In this document: positions 16,818 through 25,817 of the stretch, one piece after another | Position numbering within the stretch: position 1 is the first letter of the stretch | Layout: the number at the start of each line of letters is the position of its first letter | Assembly: GCF_046097595.1 (NCBI RefSeq) | Contig: NZ_JBJUVG010000002.1 | Coordinates: forward strand, 244,301-308,300 | Source: Peptococcus simiae | GTDB taxonomy: Bacteria; Bacillota; Peptococcia; Peptococcales; Peptococcaceae | Direction: 5' to 3' | DNA length: 64,000 nucleotides | Program-made: the position numbers and the translations under genes | The notes under the pieces: generated by a model | Database searches by the model: none | The model's input: the letters and a program-made list of their open reading frames with translations, nothing else | What the model was told of the DNA's origin: nothing

Positions 16818-18353
16818 ATGCTTGCCCAATTAAAGAGTGCCTGCCTGACCGGCTTAGAGGTCTATACCGTTTCTGTTGAAATAGATGCCGCACGCGGCCT
16901 ACCCTCTTGGGATATCGTCGGCCTGCCGGATACTGCCGTCCGTGAAAGCAAGGAAAGGGTCCATACTGCCTTAAAAAACGCCGGATTTGATTTTCCGCCA
17001 CGGAAGATTGTGGTCAACCTGGCCCCTGCCAACCTAAAGAAGGAAGGGCCCAGCTATGACCTGCCCATCGCCTTGGCTATTTTAATTGCCACCGAGCAGC
17101 TACCGGCCGAAGGCCTTGACCAGTTTATGGTCTTAGGTGAGCTGGGCCTGGATGGGGCCCTGCACCCGGTCCATGGCGTCTTACCGGCAGCCCTGGAGGC
17201 CAAGTCCGCCGGCCTTAAAATGGTCCTGCCGGCTGCCAATGCCAAGGAGGCGGCCCTAAGCGATGCCCCGGTCTACGGCTTTAACCACTTAAGCCAGGTG
17301 GTCGCTTTTTTGAAGGATCCGGCAGATGTCACTTGTGAGCCGAAACCGGATATAGACCAGATCCTCCAGGCCGACCGTCCCTTAAAGTATGATTTTTCAG
17401 ATGTCAAGGGCCAGGATGAGGCAAAAAGGGCCCTGGAAATTGCGGCTGCAGGTGCCCATAATGTTTTATTTATCGGGTCGCCTGGCGTTGGTAAGACCAT
17501 GCTGGCCAGGGCCTTTACCGGCATCTTGCCCCCGCTCACCCAGGCCGAAAGTTTAGAAACCAGTAAGCTCTATTCTGTGGCCGGCCTCTTAACGGACCAA
17601 CACTTTCTCGTCACCGACCGCCCCTTCCGCAGTCCCCACCACAGCGCCTCCCAGGCCAGCCTCATTGGCGGTGGCCGCATCCCCCGGCCGGGTGAAGTCT
17701 CCCTGGCCCACCACGGGGTCCTATTTATGGATGAATTGCCGGAGTACCGCCGGGAGGTCCTGGAAGGATTAAGGCAGCCCCTGGAAGATGCCGAGGTCAC
17801 CGTCTCCCGGGTCAGTGCCCAGGTGACCTACCCCTGTGATTTTATCCTTTTAGCCGCTATGAACCCCTGTCCCTGCGGCTATCTAAATGACCCCCACCAC
17901 GAATGCACCTGCACCCCTGCCCAGGTCAGCCGCTACCGCCAGCGAATTTCCGGCCCTCTTCTGGACCGCTTTGATATTCAAATTGAGCTGAGCCCGGTGG
18001 CCTTTAATGACTTATATGATAAAAAAGAAGCTGAATCTTCCACAACGATCCGCAAGCGGGTCATCGCCACCCGAAAGCTCCAGCTCGACCGCTTTGCCGA
18101 CCGGTCTATTTTTGCCAATGGCAGCATGAGTCACCAGGACATCCGGCAGTTTTGCGCCCTGGGCCCCAAGCCTAAGGCCCTCTTGCGCCAGGCCTTTGAA
18201 AGTCTAGGCCTATCGGCCCGGGCCCACGACCGGATTTTGAAACTGGCCCGGACTATAGCAGACCTGGATACCGGGGGCCCGATCAGTGAACGGCACATTG
18301 CAGAAGCCATCCAGTACCGCACCCTCGATAAAAAACAGTGGCAGATTAATTAA
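16818..18353 (+). CDS. comM: YifB/ComM-type AAA+ ATPase
   Basis: 511 residues: an N-terminal ribosomal-S5/Lon-protease-like domain (about 1-170), the Mg-chelatase AAA+ core with Walker A GSPGVGKTM near 215 and Walker B LFMDELPE, and a C-terminal chelatase domain. Zinc-type cysteines CPCGYLNDPHHECTC lie in the middle, as in the family. ComM is a helicase that drives branch migration during natural transformation; with dprA elsewhere in the window it hints at DNA uptake potential. Ten nucleotides after ttcA with AGGAGG, so same operon. The symbol is by family. Confidence 0.88.
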   Translation: MLAQLKSACLTGLEVYTVSVEIDAARGLPSWDIVGLPDTAVRESKERVHTALKNAGFDFPPRKIVVNLAPANLKKEGPSYDLPIALAILIATEQLPAEGLDQFMVLGELGLDGALHPVHGVLPAALEAKSAGLKMVLPAANAKEAALSDAPVYGFNHLSQVVAFLKDPADVTCEPKPDIDQILQADRPLKYDFSDVKGQDEAKRALEIAAAGAHNVLFIGSPGVGKTMLARAFTGILPPLTQAESLETSKLYSVAGLLTDQHFLVTDRPFRSPHHSASQASLIGGGRIPRPGEVSLAHHGVLFMDELPEYRREVLEGLRQPLEDAEVTVSRVSAQVTYPCDFILLAAMNPCPCGYLNDPHHECTCTPAQVSRYRQRISGPLLDRFDIQIELSPVAFNDLYDKKEAESSTTIRKRVIATRKLQLDRFADRSIFANGSMSHQDIRQFCALGPKPKALLRQAFESLGLSARAHDRILKLARTIADLDTGGPISERHIAEAIQYRTLDKKQWQIN

Positions 18354-18365
18354 GGAGTTAAATCA

Positions 18366-19484
18366 ATGGATGATCGGATTAAAACACTCGCCAAAAACCT
18401 CACCGGCTACTCGGTAAACCTCCAGGAAGGCGATAATGTCCTCCTGGATATTTCCGGGCATGATGCCCTACCCCTGGCTGAGGCCCTCTTGGAAGCCAGC
18501 TATGACCTGGGGGCCAACCCCTACCTCCAGCTATCAGAACCCCGGCTCACCCGGGCCTACCTGAAGGGGGCCCGGGAAAGCCAAATGCTTGACCTGGCTG
18601 ACTTAGAACTGGCCCGGATGAAAAAAATGGACGCCTATATTGCCGTCCGCGCCGGCGATAATTCCGCTGAACTGGCCGATGTGGACCAAGCCCAGCTGGC
18701 CCGGTATGCCAAGGCCATGAGCCCCGTCCTCCGGGACCGGGTGGACCGGTCCCGCTGGGTCATCCTCCGCTACCCCAATGGGGCCATGGCCCAGTCCGCT
18801 AATATGAGCACTGCAGCCTTTGAAGACTTCTACTTCCAGGTTTGTAACTTAAACTATAGCCAGCTCAGCACCGCCATGGATGCCCTGGTCCAAAGGATGA
18901 ACCAGACCGACCAAGTCCGCCTGGTTGCCCCGGGAACGGATATTGCCTTTTCCATCAAGGGGATTGACGCCGTCAAGTGCGCCGGTGAATGCAATATCCC
19001 TGATGGCGAAGTCTACACCGCCCCTGTCAAGGATAGCGCCAACGGGGTCATCCGCTATAATGTCCCCTCCCGCTACCGGGGCACCACCTTTGAAAACGTC
19101 ACCCTGACCTTTAAAAATGGCCGGATTGTCCATGCCGACGGCAACCACCCCGACCTCTTAGAAGCTATTTTTAACACCGATGAAGGGGCCCGCTATCTGG
19201 GGGAATTTGCCCTGGGCTGTAACCCCTTTATCCTCAATCCCATGAACGATATCCTCTTTGATGAGAAGATTGCAGGCAGCATCCACCTGACCCCCGGCTC
19301 AGCTTACGATGACGCCTTCAATGGTAATAAGAGCGATGTCCACTGGGACCTGGTCCTTATTATGCGGCCGGAATGGGGCGGTGGCGATATTTATTTTGAT
19401 GGTGAATGCATTCGCCATGACGGTCTCTTTCTACCCGAGGACCTCCTCCCCTTAAACCCTGACGCATTTACAAAAAAGGAGTAA
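18366..19484 (+). CDS. M29-family aminopeptidase
   Basis: 372 residues, slightly shorter than typical AmpS/PepS (about 400-410). Metal-site segments of the M29 fold are visible: GECNIPDGEVYTAP, ARYLGEFALGCNP, GSIHLTPGSAYDDAF and SDVHWDLVLIMRPE. It releases N-terminal residues from peptides in the cytosol, using cobalt or zinc. Starts 12 nt after comM with AAGGAG upstream; followed after 4 nt by the isochorismatase-fold gene, so translation is probably coupled. Confidence 0.88.
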   Translation: MDDRIKTLAKNLTGYSVNLQEGDNVLLDISGHDALPLAEALLEASYDLGANPYLQLSEPRLTRAYLKGARESQMLDLADLELARMKKMDAYIAVRAGDNSAELADVDQAQLARYAKAMSPVLRDRVDRSRWVILRYPNGAMAQSANMSTAAFEDFYFQVCNLNYSQLSTAMDALVQRMNQTDQVRLVAPGTDIAFSIKGIDAVKCAGECNIPDGEVYTAPVKDSANGVIRYNVPSRYRGTTFENVTLTFKNGRIVHADGNHPDLLEAIFNTDEGARYLGEFALGCNPFILNPMNDILFDEKIAGSIHLTPGSAYDDAFNGNKSDVHWDLVLIMRPEWGGGDIYFDGECIRHDGLFLPEDLLPLNPDAFTKKE

Positions 19485-19488
19485 TGTT

Positions 19489-20031
19489 ATGAGACTATTT
19501 CCCGATTCAACCCTTGCCTACGCCATTGACTACCAGGAAAAACTCCTACCGGTTATGCGGGAGGCTGACCGCATCCTTGCCCGGGCGAGGATCCTCACTG
19601 AAGGGCTCAACATTCTGCAAGTCCCGGTCGCTGTGACCCGGCAATACCCTAAAGGCCTGGGAGATACCGTTGCTGACCTCCGGCCAGTTTTAGAAGGCGC
19701 ACCGGTCTACGACAAGCGGAGCTACAGCATTTATGACGCTGATGACTTGCGCCAGGACTTAAAAGACCGGGCGCCGAAGACCATCCTCCTCTACGGGATT
19801 GAAACCCATATCTGCGTTGCCCAAAGCGCCATTGACATGACCGCTGCCGGCTACCAGGTCTTTCTCGTGGTGGATGCCTGCTCCAGCCGCTATGAGCTAG
19901 ATCACAAGATTGGCCTAAAACGGATGATGCACGAGGGCATCGGCCTAACCACAGTTGAAGCCGTCCTCTTCGAATTATGCCGGACCTCTGAGCACCCCGA
20001 CTTTAAAGCCATTTCCAAACTGATTAAATAA
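19489..20031 (+). CDS. Isochorismatase-family cysteine hydrolase
   Basis: 180 residues with the family triad readable: D14 in AIDYQEKL, K55 in RQYPKGLGDT and C109 in GIETHICVAQSA, followed by TAAGYQVFLVVDACSSR. Members hydrolyse nicotinamide, isochorismate or other small amides; the YcaC-like shape and size fit this one, but the substrate is open. Last gene of the plus-strand run, ended by a terminator. Confidence 0.88.
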   Translation: MRLFPDSTLAYAIDYQEKLLPVMREADRILARARILTEGLNILQVPVAVTRQYPKGLGDTVADLRPVLEGAPVYDKRSYSIYDADDLRQDLKDRAPKTILLYGIETHICVAQSAIDMTAAGYQVFLVVDACSSRYELDHKIGLKRMMHEGIGLTTVEAVLFELCRTSEHPDFKAISKLIK

Positions 20032-20034
20032 AAG

Positions 20035-20064
20035 AAAAGGGCCTGCATCTGCAGACCCTTTTTT
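20035..20064. terminator. Two-way terminator
   Basis: Stem AAAAGGG/CCCTTTT with an inner TGC/GCA pair, T-run to the right and A-rich flank on the left. Serves the isochorismatase gene and the convergent zinc-ribbon gene. Confidence 0.75.
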
Positions 20065-20072
20065 CTATGCGC

Positions 20073-20786
20073 TTATTCACCTGCTTGAGCAAGCTCAACT
20101 GGGGCGACCACACCGGTTGCAACCGGCTGGGGCTCCGGATTTCCATTACTCCAGGGCTTAACCAATAAGAGCCCTAAGATAACCCCAATCACAATCCCTA
20201 AAATAACAATTCCAGCATATAGGCTCCGATAGTTCGGCGCTTCTCCTTCTTGACGATGACGCTGTTTGGCCTGTTTTCTTTCACTGACCCGGGCCTTCTT
20301 CTTGGCCTTGGCCGCTACGTGGTCATCACTGGCTGGCTGAGCTTCCGGCCCATAGCCAAGCTTGGCTGAAAAGCGGTTGAACAGGGAGCCCTCTTTTTCC
20401 TTGCTTTCTTTTTGAACCGGTTCAGGTCGTTCTGCTATCGGAGCCTGGTCAGCCTTAGGGGTGTAAACACTCTCTTTGGCATCCTGCCAGCGCCGGCTTA
20501 AACGCTGGGCTGCCCGGGCGCTGGATTCCCTTTCATAGTAATTGCTGTAAGGCCGATGACCGACAGATGGCCGCTCTTCCGCCTGGCTACTATACCGGGA
20601 CGCCTCCACCGGTGCGGTCTTATTGAGCTGGTCCAGGGTTTCCTGGGGATCATATAAGCGGGTACTATCAAAATCATTATCATCTAAATCCCAGGGCTCA
20701 ACCGGCTTTTGTTCCACCTTGGACCCACACTGGGAACAAAAAAGGTCACCTGCAGATAATTGATTGCCACAATGATTACAATACAA
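20073..20786 (-). CDS. Zinc-ribbon single-pass membrane protein
   Basis: 237 residues. The start must be TTG at 20786 (AAGGTG 5 nt upstream), giving MYCNHCGNQLSAGDLFCSQC with zinc ligands C3, C6, C17 and C20. A long, charged, probably unfolded middle is followed by a basic stretch and one membrane helix near 200-220 (GIVILGIVIGVILGLLLV), leaving a short outer tail. Proteins of this kind are common in Firmicutes and often lie next to transport or wall genes; function unknown. Divergent from the exporter operon, so it might sense or regulate it, but no direct evidence exists. Confidence 0.8.
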   Translation of the reverse strand: MYCNHCGNQLSAGDLFCSQCGSKVEQKPVEPWDLDDNDFDSTRLYDPQETLDQLNKTAPVEASRYSSQAEERPSVGHRPYSNYYERESSARAAQRLSRRWQDAKESVYTPKADQAPIAERPEPVQKESKEKEGSLFNRFSAKLGYGPEAQPASDDHVAAKAKKKARVSERKQAKQRHRQEGEAPNYRSLYAGIVILGIVIGVILGLLLVKPWSNGNPEPQPVATGVVAPVELAQAGE

Positions 20787-20885
20787 AATATCACCTTCAT
20801 TATATTTACGAATTTATGCGATTAATATTTTACCATAAAATAGCTATAATGAATAGGCTTCTTTCCCCTTCTTCCCTTTCCTGAA

Positions 20886-20914
20886 TTGACATTGTACCAT
20901 TGGTGCGATACAAT
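20886..20914 (+). promoter_or_regulatory. Consensus promoter of the MacAB-like operon, with possible operator
   Basis: TTGACA (20886-20891), 17-bp spacer, TACAAT (20909-20914): the closest match to consensus in the window. ATTGTA (20891-20896) and TACAAT (20909-20914) form a spaced inverted repeat that covers the spacer, a plausible repressor or activator site. Confidence 0.75.
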
Positions 20915-20950
20915 GATTTCACTCCAAGAAATATGAAAGGAATAGACACC

Positions 20951-22984
20951 ATGCAAAATCCATTTTCTAAAAAAGAAGCCTCAGCGAGTCAAGGCGAGCA
21001 AGGGCAAAAGAAAAGCCGGTTTACCCGAAAACAACGGTTGATTGCCAGTGGCGTTGTCATCGCCCTCCTCATTGGTGGGGTCGCCTATGCGGCCTTAAAC
21101 CAGGGCCGGGATGAGGCCATCGCTGCAGACCGGGTTACCGAACTGACCCCCTCCCACTTCTCCACCACCGTTTCTGCCACAGGGGAAATTCAAACCGATA
21201 AGGATGTGGAGGTCTATACCTCTCAAACCGCCCCCATCAAAGAAATTTTCGTTGAAGAAGGGGAAAAAGTCGAAGAGGGCCAAGTCCTAGCCAAGTTGGA
21301 CGATAAGAAACTCCGCCAGCAAATCCGCCAGCGGGAAGCAGCTGCCGGCGTCAGTGCCCGCAGTGCCCATGCCCAAGTCCAGGCCGCCCGTAACCGGTAT
21401 AATGCTGCGGCCCGGGCCTTAAACAACGGGACCAATGCAACCCTGGTTTCTGCCGGTAATGCTGTCGAATCAGCCAAGTATGCCTGGGATGCCGCTGAAA
21501 AAAATTACCAGGACATGAAAAAGGCCCTGGAAGAAGGTTACCACCCTGAGTTGACCAATGAATCCTCAGCAAAAATCAGCAGCAAGCAAGCCCGGGAAAA
21601 TGCGGCCCAACGCTTAGACCAAGCTAAGGCCCAGTTAAGCGAAGCCCGTAGCAAGTACAACCAAGCGGTTAACGATGCCAAGCAATATGACCAAGACCGG
21701 CAGCGGCTCCGGACCGAACGGGATAATGCCCAAACCGCCATTGCCCAAAAACAAAGAGATATTGCCGGCTATACCACCACCAAGCAAGTCGAAATTGGCA
21801 AGGATGAAGCGGGCAACCCCATCTACCAGGACCAGGAAGTACCGGGCCAGCTCCCGGCCAACGATGCCCAGTACGGTGACCTGGATTCACTCAACAATGA
21901 CCTTTCCAGAGCCCAGACGGCCCTCTCTGATGCCGAGTCTAAGTATGCCAGCGCCGATGCCAATAAGTCTTCCTGGGAGAGCCAAATCACCAGCCGGGAA
22001 GAGGCCTTGGCTCAGGCCCAGCTGGCCTATGACCAGGCCCTTGAAAATGAAAACTTCCAGAAGGACCTTCGCGGCAAGTCCGCCAAGGCCCGGCAAGACA
22101 ACCTGAGCACAGCCAAGCTGCAAGCTGAAACCGCTAAAAGCAACTATGACCAGGCCCAGCGGAGCCTAGCTGCCGCCCGGGTCGCAGCCAATGAAGAAAT
22201 CAATACCTATGAAGATAATATCGCCACCACAGCCGCAGCCGGCGATACCAGCGCTGCAGAAGTGGAACTGGCCACCATGTATGAAGACCTCCAGGATATG
22301 ACCATCCGGGCCCCCATGGCCGGCACCGTCACCAAGATTTTTGCCAAGCAAGGCAGTGTGCCCAGTGGCGCTCTCTTTAAGCTGGAAAACTTAAACGCCC
22401 TGGTCATCAAGACCGAACTTAAGGAATTTGACCTCCGGACCGTCCGCGTTGGCCAGTCTGTTGAAATCAAGGCTGACGCCACCGGCGACAAAGTTTATCA
22501 TGGCCGGGTCGTCTCTATCGCTAATGCAGCCACCCAAAGTGCAGCCAGCGCTATGCCTTCTGCCGATGGGGCTGCCCCCAGTGCCAGCGGCGATGCCAAC
22601 CCCACCTTTACGGCAAAAATCGTGATTGAAAAGGCACCTAGAGAACTGCTATCCGGTATGAAGGTCCGCCTGAATATCATCACCGCCGAAGATGAAAACG
22701 TCTATGCCGTCCCCTTCGGAGCCATTATCGACAGCGACCAGGGCAAGCATGTCATGGCCTTGGAACCGGTCCAAGGCAAGGAAGGCGTTTATGAATTAAA
22801 GAAGATCCCGGTCAAAACAGAGCTGGAAAATGACGTCAATGTCGTGATTACCGGTAAGGCCTTAAAGGACCACCTGAAAATCCTCAATGACCCTGAGGAA
22901 ATGACCGAGGGCAGTCGGGTAACGGTCAGCGACAAGCTGAAGTCAGACGAGGGTGAGACCAGCGAGGATGGGAGCAGCCTATGA
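20951..22984 (+). CDS. HlyD/MacA-family efflux adaptor
   Basis: 677 residues from the ATG at 20951 (AAAGGA 9 nt upstream). A short cytosolic tail, one membrane helix (about 31-48), a biotinyl-lipoyl-like half with PIKEIFVEEGEKVEEGQVLA, then about 300 residues of Ala/Gln/Lys-rich coiled coil, unusually long for a Gram-positive adaptor. The second lipoyl half (IRAPMAGTVTKIFAKQG) and beta-barrel follow. A Pro/Ser/Ala-rich insert (about residues 545-560) interrupts the barrel. It links the ABC exporter to the outside. Ends in an ATGA overlap with the ATPase gene. Confidence 0.88.
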   Translation: MQNPFSKKEASASQGEQGQKKSRFTRKQRLIASGVVIALLIGGVAYAALNQGRDEAIAADRVTELTPSHFSTTVSATGEIQTDKDVEVYTSQTAPIKEIFVEEGEKVEEGQVLAKLDDKKLRQQIRQREAAAGVSARSAHAQVQAARNRYNAAARALNNGTNATLVSAGNAVESAKYAWDAAEKNYQDMKKALEEGYHPELTNESSAKISSKQARENAAQRLDQAKAQLSEARSKYNQAVNDAKQYDQDRQRLRTERDNAQTAIAQKQRDIAGYTTTKQVEIGKDEAGNPIYQDQEVPGQLPANDAQYGDLDSLNNDLSRAQTALSDAESKYASADANKSSWESQITSREEALAQAQLAYDQALENENFQKDLRGKSAKARQDNLSTAKLQAETAKSNYDQAQRSLAAARVAANEEINTYEDNIATTAAAGDTSAAEVELATMYEDLQDMTIRAPMAGTVTKIFAKQGSVPSGALFKLENLNALVIKTELKEFDLRTVRVGQSVEIKADATGDKVYHGRVVSIANAATQSAASAMPSADGAAPSASGDANPTFTAKIVIEKAPRELLSGMKVRLNIITAEDENVYAVPFGAIIDSDQGKHVMALEPVQGKEGVYELKKIPVKTELENDVNVVITGKALKDHLKILNDPEEMTEGSRVTVSDKLKSDEGETSEDGSSL

Positions 22985-23682
22985 GTGAGTCCTCTTTAAT
23001 CCGCATGCGGAATATCCGCAAGAGCTACTATATTGGCGAACCCAATGAACTGGAAATCCTCCACGGGATTGACTTGACCATTGAATCGGGCCAGTTTGTA
23101 TCGATTGTCGGTCAATCCGGGTCGGGTAAATCCACACTGATGAATATCATCGGCGCCCTAGACCGACCTACTGAAGGGAGCTACTTCCTCAACGGCTTAA
23201 ATATTGCCGAAGCCGGCGATGGGGACCTATCCGGCATCCGCAACCGCCTCATCGGTTTTGTCTTCCAGACCTTTAACCTCCTGGGCCGGTCCAGTGCCCT
23301 CAGGAATGTAGAGCTTCCCATGCTCTATGCCGGCACCCCTGCCAAGGAACGCCGGGAACGGGCTGAATACCTCCTGGACTTAGTGGGCATGAAAGACCGG
23401 ATGAACCACCAGCCCAATGAACTTTCCGGGGGGCAAAAGCAGCGGGTCGCCATTGCCCGGGCCATGGTCAATGATCCAGCCATCATCCTGGCTGACGAAC
23501 CCACCGGGGCCCTGGATACAGCCACTGGCCACATGGTCATGGATATCTTCCACCGCCTCCATGAAGAGTCTAAAAAGACCATTTTACTCATCACCCATAA
23601 CCCTGAACTGGCCGACCAGACAGAACGGAAGTTAACCATGCAGGATGGGTATCTCTTTGAGGGGGAGGCAGCGAGCCAATGA
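22981..23682 (+). CDS. MacB/LolD-type ABC transporter ATPase
   Basis: 233 residues. Walker A GQSGSGKST near 42-50, Q-loop FVFQTFNLLGRSSALRNVEL, signature LSGGQKQRVAIARA, Walker B IILADEPTGALDT and H-loop ITHNPELA. FVFQTFNLL plus the ALDT ending place it in the MacB/LolD/FtsE group that drives mechanical, not solute, transport. Overlaps both neighbours by 4 bp (ATGA), so the three proteins are made together. Likely exports a peptide, toxin or antibiotic. Confidence 0.94.
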   Translation: MSESSLIRMRNIRKSYYIGEPNELEILHGIDLTIESGQFVSIVGQSGSGKSTLMNIIGALDRPTEGSYFLNGLNIAEAGDGDLSGIRNRLIGFVFQTFNLLGRSSALRNVELPMLYAGTPAKERRERAEYLLDLVGMKDRMNHQPNELSGGQKQRVAIARAMVNDPAIILADEPTGALDTATGHMVMDIFHRLHEESKKTILLITHNPELADQTERKLTMQDGYLFEGEAASQ

Positions 23683-24935
23683 ATATTACCGAAAATATCC
23701 GCCTAGCCCTAGAAAGCCTCCGGGCCAATAAGATCCGGTCCCTGCTTACTATGCTGGGGATCATCATCGGCATCGCGTCTGTTATCAGCATCCTCACCAT
23801 CGGGGATGCCATGACCTCGAGCATTAGCTCCTCCCTCTCGACTTTCGGGTCCCAAAACGTCTACCTCTATGTCAATAGCCGGGATGATGACTACATGTAT
23901 GAGCCTTCTGAGCAAGACCTCATCTCGCCGGAAATGCTTGAGTCCATGCAGGCCCGGTTCGGTGACCGGATTGTCGGCGTGAGCTTAGAGAAGTCTGCCG
24001 GCAGCGGCGAAGTCCGCCATGGCTACCGGAAGGCCAACATCACCTTAAACGGGGTGAGCCCCGGGTCGGCCGAAAGTAATAATATCAAAATCCTAGCCGG
24101 TCGCTTTATCCGGGAGGCCGACGTACAAAACCTGCGCAATACAGCAGTCATTTCCGATAAGATGGCTAAGGAACTCTACGGAGATAAGTTAAGCAAGGCC
24201 CTCAATAAGGAAATTGAGGTCCGGGGAGCCTCGGGAATGCATACCTTTACCGTCGTCGGCATCTATGAATACAACGACGACCCCATGACCGCCGCCATGA
24301 ACGGGCGCAACCCAAATAGCAAAACAACGGCCTGTTATATCCCGGTCTCCACCGCCGGGCGGCTGACCAATGACAGTTCCAAGGGCTACCGCCAGGTTAC
24401 CGTCACCGCCGCCACCAGCGAAAACACCATCAAGTTTACTAAAGAGCTGGAAGACTATATGAACCAGTACTACACCAACAACTCCCAGTTCAAAGTCTTG
24501 ACCCAGAGCGTTGAAGAAATGACCAACCAAGTCAATGCCACCTTAAACAGTGTCAAGCTGGCTATTTCTGTTATTGCCGGTATTTCCCTATTGGTTGGCG
24601 GGATCGGCGTCATGAATATTATGCTCGTCTCTGTCACAGAGCGGACCCGGGAAATCGGGATTCGCAAGGCCCTGGGGGCCACCAACTTTGATATTCGCCT
24701 CCAGTTTATCGTCGAGAGCATCATTGTTTGTGTCATCGGCGGCTTAATCGGTATCTTAGCCGGCGGGCTATTCGGATTTTTAGGCAGTCTGGCCTTAAAA
24801 GCAGTCACCGGGCCCAGCCTCCTGGCCATCTTCCTGGCAACCGGCTTCTCCATGTTAATTGGGGTCTTCTTCGGTTACTACCCAGCCAACAAGGCGGCCC
24901 AGCTGAACCCGATTGACGCCCTAAGATATGAATAA
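23679..24935 (+). CDS. MacB/FtsX-type ABC transporter permease
   Basis: 418 residues with the MacB layout: helix 1 near 20-45 (SLLTMLGIIIGIASVISIL), a large outer domain of about 230 residues, then three helices in the last 140 residues. The motif TERTREIGIRKALGA is diagnostic of FtsX/MacB permeases, and the end NKAAQLNPIDALRYE is typical of MacB. With the ATPase and adaptor it forms a complete tripartite-style exporter adapted to a cell without an outer membrane. Confidence 0.94.
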   Translation: MNITENIRLALESLRANKIRSLLTMLGIIIGIASVISILTIGDAMTSSISSSLSTFGSQNVYLYVNSRDDDYMYEPSEQDLISPEMLESMQARFGDRIVGVSLEKSAGSGEVRHGYRKANITLNGVSPGSAESNNIKILAGRFIREADVQNLRNTAVISDKMAKELYGDKLSKALNKEIEVRGASGMHTFTVVGIYEYNDDPMTAAMNGRNPNSKTTACYIPVSTAGRLTNDSSKGYRQVTVTAATSENTIKFTKELEDYMNQYYTNNSQFKVLTQSVEEMTNQVNATLNSVKLAISVIAGISLLVGGIGVMNIMLVSVTERTREIGIRKALGATNFDIRLQFIVESIIVCVIGGLIGILAGGLFGFLGSLALKAVTGPSLLAIFLATGFSMLIGVFFGYYPANKAAQLNPIDALRYE

Positions 24936-24940
24936 GCAAT

Positions 24941-24968
24941 AAAAAAAGAGCCCTAGGGCTCTTTTTTT
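24941..24968. terminator. Two-way terminator, perfect palindrome
   Basis: A 28-bp perfect palindrome (seven A, GAGCCCTAGGGCTC, seven T). It stops both the exporter operon and codY, which end on either side. Confidence 0.92.
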
Positions 24969-24976
24969 ATTGGTCA

Positions 24977-25771
24977 CTAGTGTTTGCTGGTCCGCTGGGC
25001 AATGCCTTCAAGTAGGAATTCATTGAGGACACGGATATAGGTCCCCTTCATCCCCAGGGACTTGGATTCAATAACCCCTGCGCTTTCAAACTTCCGCAGG
25101 GCATTAACGATGACAGACCGGGTGATGCCAACGCGGTCTGCAATTTTAGAAGCAACCAGCAGGCCTTCTTCCCCATCTAATTCGTTAAAGATGTGTTCGA
25201 TGGCTTCCATTTCAGAATAGCTCAGGGTATCCAAGGCAATTTGCACAGCGGCCTTTTCCCGGCCTTTGGCTTCATCACGCTCCACCTTGCTCCGCATGAT
25301 TTCAATACCAACAATCGTAGCGCCATATTCAGCTAAGACCAGGTCTTCATCGGTAAACTCCACTTTGAACTTGGCTAAAAGCAGGGTCCCCTGCCGGCGC
25401 TTACCGGCGACAATCGGAATCACTGTAGTGATTTTGCCGCCAAAATCACAGTTCTTTTCACTGAAGAAGCAGCGGTCACCGGTATTGGGCACATTAGCCT
25501 TGGTTGCATCGGTGTTGATCAAGTCATCATTGTAGTTTTTAGGCATCCGCTTATCCTTAAGGATGATTTGTTCCATTAAAGAGCAATTGAAGTCATCCAT
25601 AAAGTGGTGACCTAAGAGGGCCCCGTGCTCCCCTAAAATATAGGTATTGCACTCGATCATATCCGATAAAATATCGGCAATGTTATTAAAATCAATGTAG
25701 GTGCTGTCATTTTCGGAGCCTTCTTGCAATAACTTATTTAATCGGCGTGTTTTCTCTAATAATTCAGACAT
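24977..25771 (-). CDS. codY: GTP- and branched-chain-amino-acid-sensing global regulator CodY
   Basis: 264 residues. N-terminal GAF domain with family sequence LLQEGSENDSTYIDFNNIA and GDRCFFSEKNCDF, and a C-terminal winged helix with SKIADRVGITRSVIVNALRK at about 205-225, the CodY DNA-reading helix. It represses amino acid uptake and synthesis genes in rich medium. Placed last in the xerC-hslV-hslU-codY string exactly as in Bacillus subtilis (codV-clpQ-clpY-codY), 46 nt after hslU. Confidence 0.97.
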   Translation of the reverse strand: MSELLEKTRRLNKLLQEGSENDSTYIDFNNIADILSDMIECNTYILGEHGALLGHHFMDDFNCSLMEQIILKDKRMPKNYNDDLINTDATKANVPNTGDRCFFSEKNCDFGGKITTVIPIVAGKRRQGTLLLAKFKVEFTDEDLVLAEYGATIVGIEIMRSKVERDEAKGREKAAVQIALDTLSYSEMEAIEHIFNELDGEEGLLVASKIADRVGITRSVIVNALRKFESAGVIESKSLGMKGTYIRVLNEFLLEGIAQRTSKH

Positions 25772-25817
25772 AATGTTCCTTTCTTGAAAGCCCTTGCAGT
25801 ATCCATCCTATTTACAG

